A DNA stretch of 7,840 nt from Pseudomonadota bacterium (GCA_017629415.1 JAGBXG010000524.1:1-7840), one strand, 5' to 3'. Shown: positions 1 through 6,970, counted from the first letter of the stretch. Notes: generated by a model from the sequence alone, not told the origin. Translations and numbers: made by a program.

Positions 1-38
1 CCTTTGGCTTTTTTTTGCTCGCCCTTTGGCGCGCTTTC

Positions 39-331
39 TTCGTCAACTGCGTTGCTCAGCTCAGTCACGTGCGCTAGCACGCTCCTTCGCTTCGCGCCTG
101 GTTTCCTCGAAATCACATCCAACTGGCGGCAAAAAACGTCAGCATTCACAAAGTGTTAAAACTTACCAAGGCGGAATGGGATACAGGGTTCCCATTTCGC
201 CCCAAGACGTCAGCAAACAGTACCCGGCTAACTCACGAAAAAACACCCCATATTGCGGGATTCCAAAGGGGCTTAGCCCCTTTGGTGGGGTCCGGGGCAA
301 AGCCCCGGTGGGGTTTGGGGCAACGCCCCAA
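39..331 (+). repeat. Composite hairpin repeat, copy R1 (full-length type)
   Basis: This copy has the same layout as the repeat at 7463-7722. The left module, 39-136, aligns without gaps to 7463-7560 at about 69 of 98 identical bases counted by hand; it contains a stem at 68-81 (arms CGTGC and GCACG) and ends in CGGCAAAAAA. Next is an 11-bp hairpin at 170-201 with one G.T pair and a 10-nt loop. Then come three GC stems with 3-nt loops: 263-285 (CCAAAGGGGC / GCCCCTTTGG), 292-308 (CCGGGGC / GCCCCGG) and 315-331 (TTGGGGC / GCCCCAA), separated by GTGGGGT-like linkers. The 58 bases at 250-307 match 7663-7720 at about 55 positions. It lies directly past the murD stop codon, so stem 315-331 could help end murD transcription, although no U-tract follows on that strand. 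No gene is credible in 1-346: an open frame at 26-334 simply translates the repeat. Confidence 0.85.
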
Positions 332-346
332 TAAACAAGCATAAAC

Positions 347-1735
347 TTAGGGTTTAAGCTGTTGGGCGGCGTGAGCAAAGATTTCGCCGCGTTGGTTATA
401 ATTTTTGAACATATCGTAGCTGGAGCATCCTGGAGAGAGCATGACGGCTTTGCATTCGTGAATTTTGGCCAGTTCATAGCCTCGCGAGACAGCTTCTTCG
501 AGGGTATTGCATCGGTGGAGTGGGCAAGGGATTTTATTCCAGATGGCTTCACGGCAGAAACGGTCTGTGAGTGCGCCGATGACCATGATTTGTCGGACAT
601 TTTTCTTCATGGTTTCGATCCATTCGGTGAGATCGAGGCCTTTATCGACGCCGCCGACGATGAGAATTGTGGGTTCATCGATGGTTTGGAGGGCAGCAAT
701 GGCTGCGTGAGGATTGGTGGCTTTAGAATCATCGATAAATGAAATGCCGTTTAATGTTCGGATATTTTGAATGCGATGGGATGGCATTTTATAGGAAGCA
801 ATGGCTTTAACGATTTTATCGAACGAGCATCCCATATACAACGCGGCCAAAATGGCGCCCATTGCGTTCAATGCATTGTGTTTTCCGGGCATTTTCAGTT
901 GTGCCAGTGACAGACAATGGCGTTGTCCCTGATAAATGAAGCGGATTTCGTGTGCGGCTTCATCTAAATATGCGTAATGCATGGCGTTATTAGGGATTTC
1001 TTCTCGCGAGAGTCCATACCAGCATAGTTTGGCTTGGGTATGTTGATGCCAAGTTCGGATTTCGGGGTCTGAGGCATTCAAAATGGCGATATCGTGAGAG
1101 GTCATGGTTTGAAGCGGACGTCTTTTGGTTTCGATATATTTATTTTTATCGCCTTTAAAGTATTCGTTATGATCTTCGGCGATATTGGTTGCAATCAGGA
1201 TATGGGGTTTAAACTGCGGGCAGAAGACGAGCTGGAATGCGCTGGTTTCGACGACGAGGCAATCGACTTTTTTGTTGGTATCCTGAATGACGTGTGACAG
1301 GGGAATGCCGACATTTCCGCCCATGTGATTGAGGACGTCGCATTCATTCAAAATATGTGAAGTCAGTGTTGTTGTCGTTGTTTTTCCATCTGTTCCTGTA
1401 ATGGCAACGATAGGAAATTCGGTGGCTCTGTAGCCGACTTCGAGTTCTGCGATAACGGGAATATTGCGTGCGGCGGCTTCGAGCAGAATGGGAGTTGTCG
1501 GTTCCAGACCTGGGCTTGTGACAATGACCGAAGCTGTACCGATTTCGTTATGTCCGAGCACGAGTCGGGTATTTTTAGGCAATTTGGCTTTAAATTCGTT
1601 GCGTTTGGACTCATCTGCGATATCCGAAGCCACGATATTTTTATGGAATTTATCGAGCAAGTGGGCGACTGCGAGCCCGGAAGCACCAAGTCCGAAGACG
1701 GCGACACAAGAGTGTTTAGGGAGAGGATCGTGCAT
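347..1735 (-). CDS. murD: UDP-N-acetylmuramoyl-L-alanine--D-glutamate ligase (MurD)
   Basis: Cytoplasmic ATP-dependent amino-acid ligase that adds D-glutamate to UDP-MurNAc-L-Ala in peptidoglycan precursor synthesis. The 462-residue product has the three-domain Mur ligase order: an N-terminal Rossmann-like UDP-binding domain with GLGASG (15-20), a central ATPase domain with the P-loop GTDGKTT (114-120), ETSAFQ (163-168) and NIAEDH (184-189), and a C-terminal domain opening at about 315 with HRI, DSKATN (336-341), GGVDKGLD (361-368) and the MurD-typical SPGCSSYDMFKNYNQRG (434-450). K204 is a candidate for the carbamylated lysine. It is slightly longer than the roughly 440 residues usual for the family. 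The P-loop has Asp where Asn is commonest in Mur ligases. The chosen ATG puts the Rossmann motif 14 residues in, as expected; no strong Shine-Dalgarno sequence precedes it. It stands alone: neither neighbour is a mra/mur/fts gene, and both flanks are hairpin repeats. Confidence 0.95.
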   Translation of the reverse strand: MHDPLPKHSCVAVFGLGASGLAVAHLLDKFHKNIVASDIADESKRNEFKAKLPKNTRLVLGHNEIGTASVIVTSPGLEPTTPILLEAAARNIPVIAELEVGYRATEFPIVAITGTDGKTTTTTLTSHILNECDVLNHMGGNVGIPLSHVIQDTNKKVDCLVVETSAFQLVFCPQFKPHILIATNIAEDHNEYFKGDKNKYIETKRRPLQTMTSHDIAILNASDPEIRTWHQHTQAKLCWYGLSREEIPNNAMHYAYLDEAAHEIRFIYQGQRHCLSLAQLKMPGKHNALNAMGAILAALYMGCSFDKIVKAIASYKMPSHRIQNIRTLNGISFIDDSKATNPHAAIAALQTIDEPTILIVGGVDKGLDLTEWIETMKKNVRQIMVIGALTDRFCREAIWNKIPCPLHRCNTLEEAVSRGYELAKIHECKAVMLSPGCSSYDMFKNYNQRGEIFAHAAQQLKP

Positions 1736-1786
1736 TTTTAAGCGCTTTATTCAAGAAGAGGTCAAAGTTTTGGAGTGTGATATTTT

Positions 1787-1861
1787 AAGGGGGCCGAGCC
1801 CCCTTCGTCGCTATGCCGTACCGGCATACGCGCCTACCCCCAAAGCGGGGTTTTACCCCGC
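1787..1861. repeat. Cluster of three palindromes upstream of murD
   Basis: Three stems lie close together: 1787-1805 (AAGGGGGC / GCCCCCTT, loop CGA), 1812-1828 (TATGCCG / CGGCATA, loop TAC) and 1845-1861 (GCGGGG / CCCCGC, loop TTTTA). All arms are perfect. The first resembles the GC stems of R1-R4, but the second and third, and the bases between them, do not match that family, so this looks like a different repeat type. It lies in the divergent region between murD and the NfeD-like remnant. None of the stems is followed by a U-tract on either strand. A further 8-bp palindrome sits at 1903-1921 (TTTTGAGG / CCTCAAAA, loop ATA) and runs into an A-tract. I found no convincing promoter for murD in this spacer. 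Confidence 0.7.
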
Positions 1862-1930
1862 AACGCCCCGAGGGTACACCAAATCATATTTATTCTATAT
1901 GGTTTTGAGGATACCTCAAAAAAAAAGCCG

Positions 1931-2003
1931 CATGCGTATTTCGGCGCAGCCGGAATAGCAGGCGGCCGGCCATGCGTATTTCGGCGCAGCCGGAATAGCA
2001 GGC
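1931..2003 (+). repeat. Two identical 33-nt direct repeats, 7-nt spacer
   Basis: Bases 1931-1963 and 1971-2003 are identical over 33 nt, with the palindromic heptamer GGCCGGC between them (1964-1970), giving a 40-bp period. Each copy can fold: ATTTCGGC (1938-1945 and 1978-1985) pairs with GCCGGAAT (1949-1956 and 1989-1996) around a GCA loop, with one G.T pair. The unit does not resemble the R1-R4 family. The second copy abuts the open frame of the NfeD-like remnant and may mark where that gene was broken. Two units are too few for a CRISPR call, and the 7-nt gap is too short for a CRISPR spacer. Confidence 0.85.
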
Positions 2004-2012
2004 CGTTCAATC

Positions 2013-2132
2013 ATGAATGGCGTTCAATGGGTTGCACGAACCATGAATAACAATGAACATCTGGCGGAAGATACCCCCATTGTCGTGTGTCGGCAGGAAG
2101 GCAATATCTGTATTGTCGAAAAAATAGACTGA
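2013..2132 (+). pseudogene. C-terminal remnant resembling an NfeD OB-fold domain
   Basis: An ATG-initiated frame of 39 codons (frame open from 1959 after a TAG at 1956-1958) reads MNGVQWVART at its start and ends in EGNICIVEKID. The pattern of NG..W.AR, then about ten residues on DTPIVV, then EGN...VE matches the last strand-rich segment of NfeD-family soluble domains, whose tails typically run W.AR...I..GT.V.V...EG..L.VEP. Only the final quarter of such a domain is present; the rest of the OB-fold and all membrane segments are missing, and the sequence upstream is the 33-nt repeat pair. No good ribosome-binding site precedes the ATG. An intrinsic terminator follows about 28 bases after the stop, in the orientation expected for the original gene. 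I infer a gene decayed or truncated by rearrangement. It could instead be an unrelated small protein. Confidence 0.45.
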
Positions 2133-2160
2133 TAAACAAACCCACAAAAAAGTCTTGATA

Positions 2161-2186
2161 AGCCGTGCAAAATGCACGGCTTTTTT
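2161..2186 (+). terminator. Rho-independent terminator after the NfeD-like remnant
   Basis: A perfect GC-rich stem, AGCCGTGCA (2161-2169) with TGCACGGCT (2173-2181), has a loop of three A residues and runs into six T residues (2181-2186). This is a textbook intrinsic terminator on the plus strand; the minus strand has no adjacent U-tract. It separates the remnant from the DsbA-like gene, which therefore needs its own promoter. Confidence 0.85.
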
Positions 2187-2227
2187 GTGCCATTGAGGGG
2201 CTATCTGTGATAAGGGCTTTTGATTAC

Positions 2228-2256
2228 TTTGCCTTTAAAAGGGGCAGTTTTATCTT
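2228..2256 (+). promoter_or_regulatory. Possible promoter for the DsbA-like gene
   Basis: A -10-like TATCTT (2251-2256) lies 17 bases after a weak -35-like TTTGCC (2228-2233), in an AT-rich stretch between the upstream terminator and the gene. The -10 matches the sigma-70 consensus at four or five positions, the -35 at only three. Transcription would start near 2263 and include the hairpin at 2267-2305 in the leader. A promoter is required here by context; the exact hexamers are uncertain. Confidence 0.3.
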
Positions 2257-2266
2257 TTAAACAAAG

Positions 2267-2305
2267 ATGACATACAAAATGTATGGGACATTTTTTGTGT
2301 GTCAT
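2267..2305 (+). promoter_or_regulatory. 13-bp inverted repeat in the leader of the DsbA-like gene
   Basis: ATGACATACAAAA (2267-2279) pairs with TTTTGTGTGTCAT (2293-2305) with one G.T pair and a 13-nt loop; a shorter competing palindrome, CATAC/GTATG (2271-2285), lies inside it. The element ends 11 bases before the Shine-Dalgarno GGAG at 2316-2319. It could be an operator for a dimeric regulator or an mRNA leader hairpin affecting stability or translation. It is AT-rich and has no U-tract placed to act as a terminator. The function is unknown. Confidence 0.5.
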
Positions 2306-2326
2306 TAAAATAATTGGAGCAATCAA

Positions 2327-4333
2327 ATGGGTATGAAAGAAGCTCTGTTGGCAGGTATCGCATGCGGTATTATTGGTGCAGGCATTGGATGGGGAATCGG
2401 CAGCAATCAGGTGAATGATAAAGCTTGGGAATCGCAGCCCGATATCAGTGCTCAAACGGCCGTATTGGATTCAGCTTATCTGCCGGTTGCTGGCAGTCCA
2501 GTGCGCGGCAGTGCTGCACCGCTGGCAACCGTCGTTGTTTTTACAGATTATAAAGCACCGGCCACAGAAGCCCTCTATAATAAAATTTTAGATAAAGTCT
2601 TTACACAATATGCCGATAAAGTGGCTATTGTTTACAAAGCTTTTCCGCTTGAACGTTTCCCGGATTCGTTGCTGCGTGCTCAGGCTGCTGCTGCCGCCCA
2701 AAAACAAGGCAAATTCTGGGAAATGTCTGATGAACTGCTGAAAACAGGCGGCGTTAAAACACTGTTTAAAGAGGAAGATGCCATTGCGATGGCCACCAAA
2801 CTCGGGCTCAATGTCGAACAGTTCAAAGCCGATATGAATAGCGCTGAAGTGCGCGAAAGCATCCGTAAAGACATTGCATTAGGCGAAAAACTGGGTGTCA
2901 GACGTACGCCGGCTATCTTTATCAACCATAAAGAAATGGATGCTAAAGCCAGTTTGACTGAAGATGCTTTTATGAAAGCCCTTCTTGCTGAAATGACCCA
3001 ATATTCGCTCATCACTTCAAACATGGCTAAGCCCGGCGGCAGTTACTATCTCAGCTCGCTTTATAATGCCCCCAATGCCGATGCCACAGATGCCCCCAAA
3101 GCAAAATCAGACGACAATCCGAAATTAGAAAGACGTCCGGCTCCGGGCCGCAAAGGACCGCGTGAAAAACCTGCTCCTCAAGCCCCAGAAGGCAAAGTTT
3201 TTGTCGACGTCAGCGGTGCTCCGACACTTGGCGATCCCAATGCGCCTGTGACTATCGTTGAATTTACCGATTTTGAATGTCCGTTCTGCTCACGTGCCAA
3301 CAATACCATCAAGGAATTGATGGATAAAAACCCCGGCAAAATTAAACTCGTGTTCAAACATAACCCCCTGTCGTTCCATAAAAACGCCGATGCCGCACAC
3401 CGTGCCGCTGAAGCCGCCGGTTTGCAGGGTAAATTCTGGGAAATGTACCAGAAACTTTTCGATAATCAGAAAGCCCTCAGCATGACTGATATCGAAAAAT
3501 ATGCGACAGAAATCGGTCTCGATGTCGCCAAGTTCAAACTCGATATGGAAAATGAACTCGTCAAAAATCGTCTGAAGACCGACCTTGAACAAGGCAAAAG
3601 CGTTGCCGTTCGCGGTACACCGCATTTCTTCATGAACGGTACACGTATGAGCGGTGCACAGCCCCTCGAAAAATTCCAAGCCGCCCTCGATAAAGAATTG
3701 GCTATCGCCGATAAATATATCAAACGCGGTGTGGCAGCCGATGCTCTCTATAAGACAATTATCAGCGAAGAGCCTAAGCCTAAAGCATTGCCCAAAGCTC
3801 CGGCTGCTCCCGAAGCCCCGATCGTTTTGACCCAGGGAGATTCATATGCCAAAGGCCCCGAAAATGCCCCCGTCACCATCTATCAATTCAGCGAATTCCA
3901 ATGCCCGTTCTGTGCGCGCGTGGAACCGACGATAGATCAAATCGTGGCAACTTACGGCGATAAAGTTCGCATTATCTTCAAGAATATGCCGTTGCCGTTC
4001 CATAAAGATGCGCCACTGGCTGCTGAAGCTGCATTTGCTGCAGGTGCTCAAGGTAAATTCTGGGAAATGCACAAACTCCTGTTCGCCAACAATAAAAACC
4101 TTAAACGCGAAGCTTTGACCGAATACGCCAAGCAACTCGGGCTGAATATCGACCAGTTTAACGCCGATTTGGACAGCCATAAATTTGCTGTTCAGGTTGA
4201 AAAAGAAACCGCTGAAGGCAAAAATGCCGGCATTTCCGGTACACCAACCTTCGTCATTAACGGCAAAAAAGTCGTCGGTGCTCAGCCTTTCGATAACTTC
4301 AAAAAAGAAATCGACGCGATTTTGGCCAAATAA
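2327..4333 (+). CDS. Membrane-anchored or exported protein with three DsbA-like thioredoxin domains
   Basis: The product is 668 residues long, with a glycine-rich hydrophobic N-terminus (about 5-26) that should be a signal anchor, then three tandem DsbA/thioredoxin-fold repeats. Domain 1 (about 62-225) keeps the fold motifs, including FTDY (72-75), GKFWEM (128-133) and the cis-proline loop TP (194-195), but has APAT (77-80) where the active-site CPxC belongs. Domain 2 (about 290-460) has CPFC at 318-321 and cis-Pro 432; domain 3 (about 500-668) has CPFC at 526-529 and cis-Pro 640. Pro/Ala/Lys-rich linkers join them (about 245-290 and 480-500). Domains 2 and 3 probably perform thiol-disulfide exchange on extracytoplasmic proteins; whether as oxidase, reductase or isomerase cannot be told. 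The start is supported by GGAG at 2316-2319, 7 bases before the ATG. Single DsbA proteins are about 200 residues, so this is a triplication, and no DsbB-like partner is adjacent. Confidence 0.9.
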   Translation: MGMKEALLAGIACGIIGAGIGWGIGSNQVNDKAWESQPDISAQTAVLDSAYLPVAGSPVRGSAAPLATVVVFTDYKAPATEALYNKILDKVFTQYADKVAIVYKAFPLERFPDSLLRAQAAAAAQKQGKFWEMSDELLKTGGVKTLFKEEDAIAMATKLGLNVEQFKADMNSAEVRESIRKDIALGEKLGVRRTPAIFINHKEMDAKASLTEDAFMKALLAEMTQYSLITSNMAKPGGSYYLSSLYNAPNADATDAPKAKSDDNPKLERRPAPGRKGPREKPAPQAPEGKVFVDVSGAPTLGDPNAPVTIVEFTDFECPFCSRANNTIKELMDKNPGKIKLVFKHNPLSFHKNADAAHRAAEAAGLQGKFWEMYQKLFDNQKALSMTDIEKYATEIGLDVAKFKLDMENELVKNRLKTDLEQGKSVAVRGTPHFFMNGTRMSGAQPLEKFQAALDKELAIADKYIKRGVAADALYKTIISEEPKPKALPKAPAAPEAPIVLTQGDSYAKGPENAPVTIYQFSEFQCPFCARVEPTIDQIVATYGDKVRIIFKNMPLPFHKDAPLAAEAAFAAGAQGKFWEMHKLLFANNKNLKREALTEYAKQLGLNIDQFNADLDSHKFAVQVEKETAEGKNAGISGTPTFVINGKKVVGAQPFDNFKKEIDAILAK

Positions 4334-4338
4334 GAGGT

Positions 4339-4572
4339 GTGGGGCGCTGCCCGACATCTCGCCGGGGCTTTGCTCCGGACCCCACCAAAGGCGCTAAGCT
4401 CCTTTGGAATCCTGCAATATGCGGTATGTTGCAGGGACGAAAAATGGGGGAGCGAGTCCCCATTTTTCCAAAAAACGAGCGTTATCAGTACGTGGCTAGC
4501 TTACAAAACGTCAAATCTATGGTGGGTTCCAAGGGGCTCAGCCCCTTGGCGGGGGTTGGGGCGGAGCCCCAA
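4339..4572. repeat. Composite hairpin repeat, copy R2 (two arms head to head)
   Basis: The left arm is the reverse complement of the R1 right end, with stems at 4339-4355, 4362-4378 and 4385-4407, followed by GGAATCC and CAATAT as in inverted R1. Each stem carries one mismatch or G.T pair, so this arm looks decayed. The centre is an 11-bp stem, 4439-4468 (arms GAAAAATGGGG and CCCCATTTTTC), equivalent to 170-201 of R1. The right arm runs in the R1 direction and carries perfect stems at 4529-4549 (CCAAGGGGC / GCCCCTTGG) and 4556-4572 (TTGGGGC / GCCCCAA). An extra stem at 4411-4435 (CCTGCAA / TTGCAGG) is seen only here. The repeat starts just 5 bases after the DsbA-like stop codon. In the remaining bases 4573-4757 I see only the possible tkt promoter and ribosome-binding site. 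Confidence 0.8.
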
Positions 4573-4673
4573 AAGAATTTTGCGTACGCCGTGGGATTTA
4601 GGGGGAAGGCGAAAGAAGGCTTTGGACCCCACAAGAACGCTTAAGAAAATATGTGGGGATTTTCGTCTTCACA

Positions 4674-4690
4674 AGATATAAATAGATACT
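4674..4690 (+). promoter_or_regulatory. AT-rich -10 region, possible tkt promoter
   Basis: The stretch GATATAAATAGATACT offers overlapping -10-like hexamers (TATAAA at 4677-4682, GATACT at 4685-4690), about 70-80 bases before the tkt start and downstream of repeat R2. No good -35 hexamer is visible at 16-18 bases upstream (TGGGGA and TTCGTC are the candidates). A weak stem, ACCGA/TCGGT (4717-4736), lies in the inferred leader. Support is mainly position and AT content. Confidence 0.25.
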
Positions 4691-4757
4691 CATGGCATAA
4701 CCCTCGGCATTTTCTGACCGATGGTTTTTTTTCGGTTCGTTTTTGGAGAATCTGACG

Positions 4758-6764
4758 ATGATGAAAGAATGGGATGCGGCAGTTGCCGGTATTGAATTGG
4801 ATCAGCTTAACGTTCTTACGCTTCGCACGCTTGCCATAGATATGGTGCAAGCTGCAAATTCGGGTCATCCGGGTGCACCGATGGGTTGTGCAGCCATGGC
4901 ACATGTGCTGTGGTCACGTCACATGAATTTGGCTCCGAATCATGTGGGCTGGTCAAACCGTGATCGCTTTGTGCTTTCAAATGGTCATGCTTCATCATTG
5001 ATTTATGGTTTGCTCCATCTGAACGGTTATCCTGTCAGCTTGGATGATCTCAAGCAATTCCGTCAGCTGGGCAGCATTACGCCGGGTCATCCCGAAAACC
5101 ATATCACGCCGGGGATTGATACGACGACCGGTCCTTTGGGACAAGGTATTGCCAATGCCGTCGGTTTTGCCATGGCCGAAACCCACATGGCCGCACGTTA
5201 TAACAAGCCGGGTCACAAGATTGTTGATCATTATACGTATGCCATTTGTGGCGATGGTTGCCTGATGGAAGGTATCAGTGCCGAAGCCGCATCTTTGGCC
5301 GGTCACTGGGGTTTGAGCAAGCTCATCGTGCTTTATGATAACAACCATATCACGATCGACGGTACCACCGATGTCAGCTTTACTGAAGACGTTGCCAAAC
5401 GTTTCGAAGCCCACGGCTGGAACGTGCTGACCGTCGAAGACGGCACCGATTTGGCCGCTATCGATGCTGCCATTACAGCCGCCAAATCTCAGGATAAAAA
5501 ACCGACCTTGATCAGCGTCCGCAATCATATCGGAATTGGCAGCCCCAATATGCAAGATACGTCTAAAGTTCACGGTTCACCGCTGGGTGCCGCTGAAATC
5601 AAGCTCACCAAAGCCGCTTACGGCTGGCCCGAAGATGCCCAATTCTTCGTCCCCTCGCGAGTTGCCGAAAGTCGTGCGGCGCGCGTGGCCAAACACGATG
5701 CTGCTTATGATGCCTGGAAAGCTGCTTTTGAAGCTTATCGCGCCGAATATCCCGAACTGGCTGCAGAATTTGAACGCCGTATGGCCGGTGAACTCCCCGT
5801 CGATTGGGATAAAATTGCGCCTTTTGAAGCCGGTAAACCCATGGCGACTCGCGCGGCTGGTGGCAAAGTTCTCAACGCCCTTCATGCCGTTCTGCCCGAA
5901 CTCATGGGCGGCAGCGCTGACCTCCACGAATCCAACAAAACCTATGTCAAAGCCTCCGGCGACTACTCCAAAGACAACCGCGCCGGTCGCAACTTGTTCT
6001 TCGGTATTCGCGAACATGCGATGGCTTCGATCGTTAATGCTATGGCCCTTTATGGCGGCTTCATTCCTTATGGTGCCACGTTCCTCGTCTTCAGCGATTA
6101 CATGCGCCATTGCATCCGTCTCGGTGCCCTCGAAAAAGCACACGCCCTTTGGGTTTGGACACATGACTCCATCGGCGTCGGCGAAGACGGCCCCACACAT
6201 CAGCCCATCGAACACTTTGCTTCACTTCGCGCTATCCCCGATTTCGTATTCATTCGCCCCAACGACGCCAATGAAACCCTCGAAGCGTTCAAATATGCCA
6301 TGGCATCTAAACGTCCCGTCGGCCTTGCCCTTTCGCGCCAGAACTGCCAAACCCTCGACAGAACTGTTTATGCCGGCGCTGAAAATCTCCACAAAGGTGC
6401 CTACGTTCTCGTTTCAGACGACAACCCCGAATACATCCTCATGGCCTCCGGCAGCGAAGTCGATATCGCCCTCGATGCTTACGCAAAACTGAAAGAACAA
6501 GGGAAGAAAGGACGCGTTGTGAGTGTTCCTGCACACCGTCTGTTCTGGGAACAGAGCACAGAATACCGCGAATCTGTTCTGCCTAAATCCGTCAAAAATC
6601 GCGTGGCCGTCGAAGCTGCCTGCGAAATGAGTTGGGAAAAACTCATCGGCGACGAAGGTAAATTCATCGGTATGGACGGTTACGGTGCCAGCGCGCCCGC
6701 CGAATTGCTCTACAAACAGTTCGGTATTACTGCCGATGCCGTCGTCAAGGCGATTTTGGGTTAA
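4758..6764 (+). CDS. tkt: Transketolase
   Basis: Thiamine-diphosphate enzyme of the non-oxidative pentose phosphate pathway, moving two-carbon ketol units between sugar phosphates in the cytoplasm. The product is 668 residues long, the normal length. Visible signatures: GHPGAPMG with catalytic-site His37, TGPLGQG (124-130), the ThDP/Mg motif GDGCLMEG (165-172) closing at Asn196, the second active-site His272 in VHGSPLG, the pyrimidine-domain catalytic Glu419 in GIREH, FSDYMR (445-450), and the substrate-binding segment [15 protein letters not shown] (469-483). PP, Pyr and C-terminal domains are all complete. GGAG (4745-4748) lies 9 bases before the ATG at 4758. A TTG at 4743 is in frame but overlaps the ribosome-binding site, and a second ATG follows at 4761. 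No sugar-phosphate enzyme gene is adjacent; the gene is bracketed by repeats R2 and R3 and seems to be transcribed alone. Confidence 0.96.
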   Translation: MMKEWDAAVAGIELDQLNVLTLRTLAIDMVQAANSGHPGAPMGCAAMAHVLWSRHMNLAPNHVGWSNRDRFVLSNGHASSLIYGLLHLNGYPVSLDDLKQFRQLGSITPGHPENHITPGIDTTTGPLGQGIANAVGFAMAETHMAARYNKPGHKIVDHYTYAICGDGCLMEGISAEAASLAGHWGLSKLIVLYDNNHITIDGTTDVSFTEDVAKRFEAHGWNVLTVEDGTDLAAIDAAITAAKSQDKKPTLISVRNHIGIGSPNMQDTSKVHGSPLGAAEIKLTKAAYGWPEDAQFFVPSRVAESRAARVAKHDAAYDAWKAAFEAYRAEYPELAAEFERRMAGELPVDWDKIAPFEAGKPMATRAAGGKVLNALHAVLPELMGGSADLHESNKTYVKASGDYSKDNRAGRNLFFGIREHAMASIVNAMALYGGFIPYGATFLVFSDYMRHCIRLGALEKAHALWVWTHDSIGVGEDGPTHQPIEHFASLRAIPDFVFIRPNDANETLEAFKYAMASKRPVGLALSRQNCQTLDRTVYAGAENLHKGAYVLVSDDNPEYILMASGSEVDIALDAYAKLKEQGKKGRVVSVPAHRLFWEQSTEYRESVLPKSVKNRVAVEAACEMSWEKLIGDEGKFIGMDGYGASAPAELLYKQFGITADAVVKAILG

Positions 6765-6770
6765 TTTTTT

Positions 6771-6929
6771 GTGGGGCGCTGCCCCACACCCCGCCAAGGG
6801 CTCTGCCCTTGGAACCCGCCAAGGGGCATTGCCCCTTGGAACCCATTTGGGTTAAGCGTTGTTCGTAGGTTTGACGGGTACTGATTGCGAGCGTTTTTGG
6901 GCAATATGGGGCCCTGTATCCCATATTGC
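6771..6929 (-). repeat. Composite hairpin repeat, copy R3 (inverted relative to R1)
   Basis: It begins 6 bases after the tkt stop and runs in the opposite sense to R1 and R4. Perfect stems: 6771-6787 (GTGGGGC / GCCCCAC), 6794-6812 (CCAAGGGC / GCCCTTGG), 6819-6839 (CCAAGGGGC / GCCCCTTGG) and, farther on, 6901-6929 (GCAATATGGG / CCCATATTGC, loop of 9). The second and third stems form a tandem pair with the shared tail TTGGAACCC. Between 6860 and 6919 the sequence parallels the reverse complement of R1 base by base, sharing GGGTACTG and CCCTGTATCCCAT. The left module (GTGC/GCAC part) is absent, so this is a short form. A T-run (6765-6770) comes before, not after, the first stem, so it is not a standard plus-strand terminator. 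Confidence 0.8.
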
Positions 6930-6970
6930 ATCCCCAATCACGAGTCGAGTCGCGATCATTACCTGTTTTT

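Noticed and set aside
1..16. Possible right half of a terminator at the window edge (CCTTTGGC followed by T residues)
   Set aside because: The left arm, if any, is outside the window, so it cannot be supported.
26..334. 102-codon plus-strand open frame in the left repeat
   Set aside because: It translates the R1 repeat, including its GC stems, lacks any family resemblance or ribosome-binding site, and similar frames arise in R2 and R4 for the same reason.
163..600. 145-codon minus-strand frame overlapping the murD end
   Set aside because: It is out of frame with the clearly conserved murD C-terminus and its tail is repeat sequence.
1464..1958. 164-codon plus-strand frame antisense to murD, running into the first 33-nt repeat
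   Set aside because: Most of it is antisense to the conserved murD N-terminal domain and the rest is palindrome sequence; no motif or ribosome-binding site supports it.
1931..2003. CRISPR-like direct repeats
   Set aside because: Only two units with a 7-nt gap, and no cas genes; CRISPR spacers are about 30 nt or more.
4743..4757. Upstream TTG start for tkt, adding five residues
   Set aside because: The TTG overlaps the GGAG ribosome-binding site that serves the ATG at 4758.
5536..6492. 318-codon plus-strand frame inside tkt, and a 212-codon minus-strand frame at 5577-6215
   Set aside because: Long shadow frames produced by the codon bias of tkt; the products are low-complexity with no recognisable motifs, while the tkt frame has every catalytic motif.
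2327..6764. The DsbA-like gene and tkt have exactly the same coding length (2007 bp)
   Set aside because: The proteins are unrelated in sequence and fold; the equal length is coincidence.
6765..6787. Intrinsic terminator right after tkt
   Set aside because: The stem is strong but the T-run comes before it and no U-tract follows on the plus strand. It may still affect the 3' end, but it is better described as part of repeat R3.
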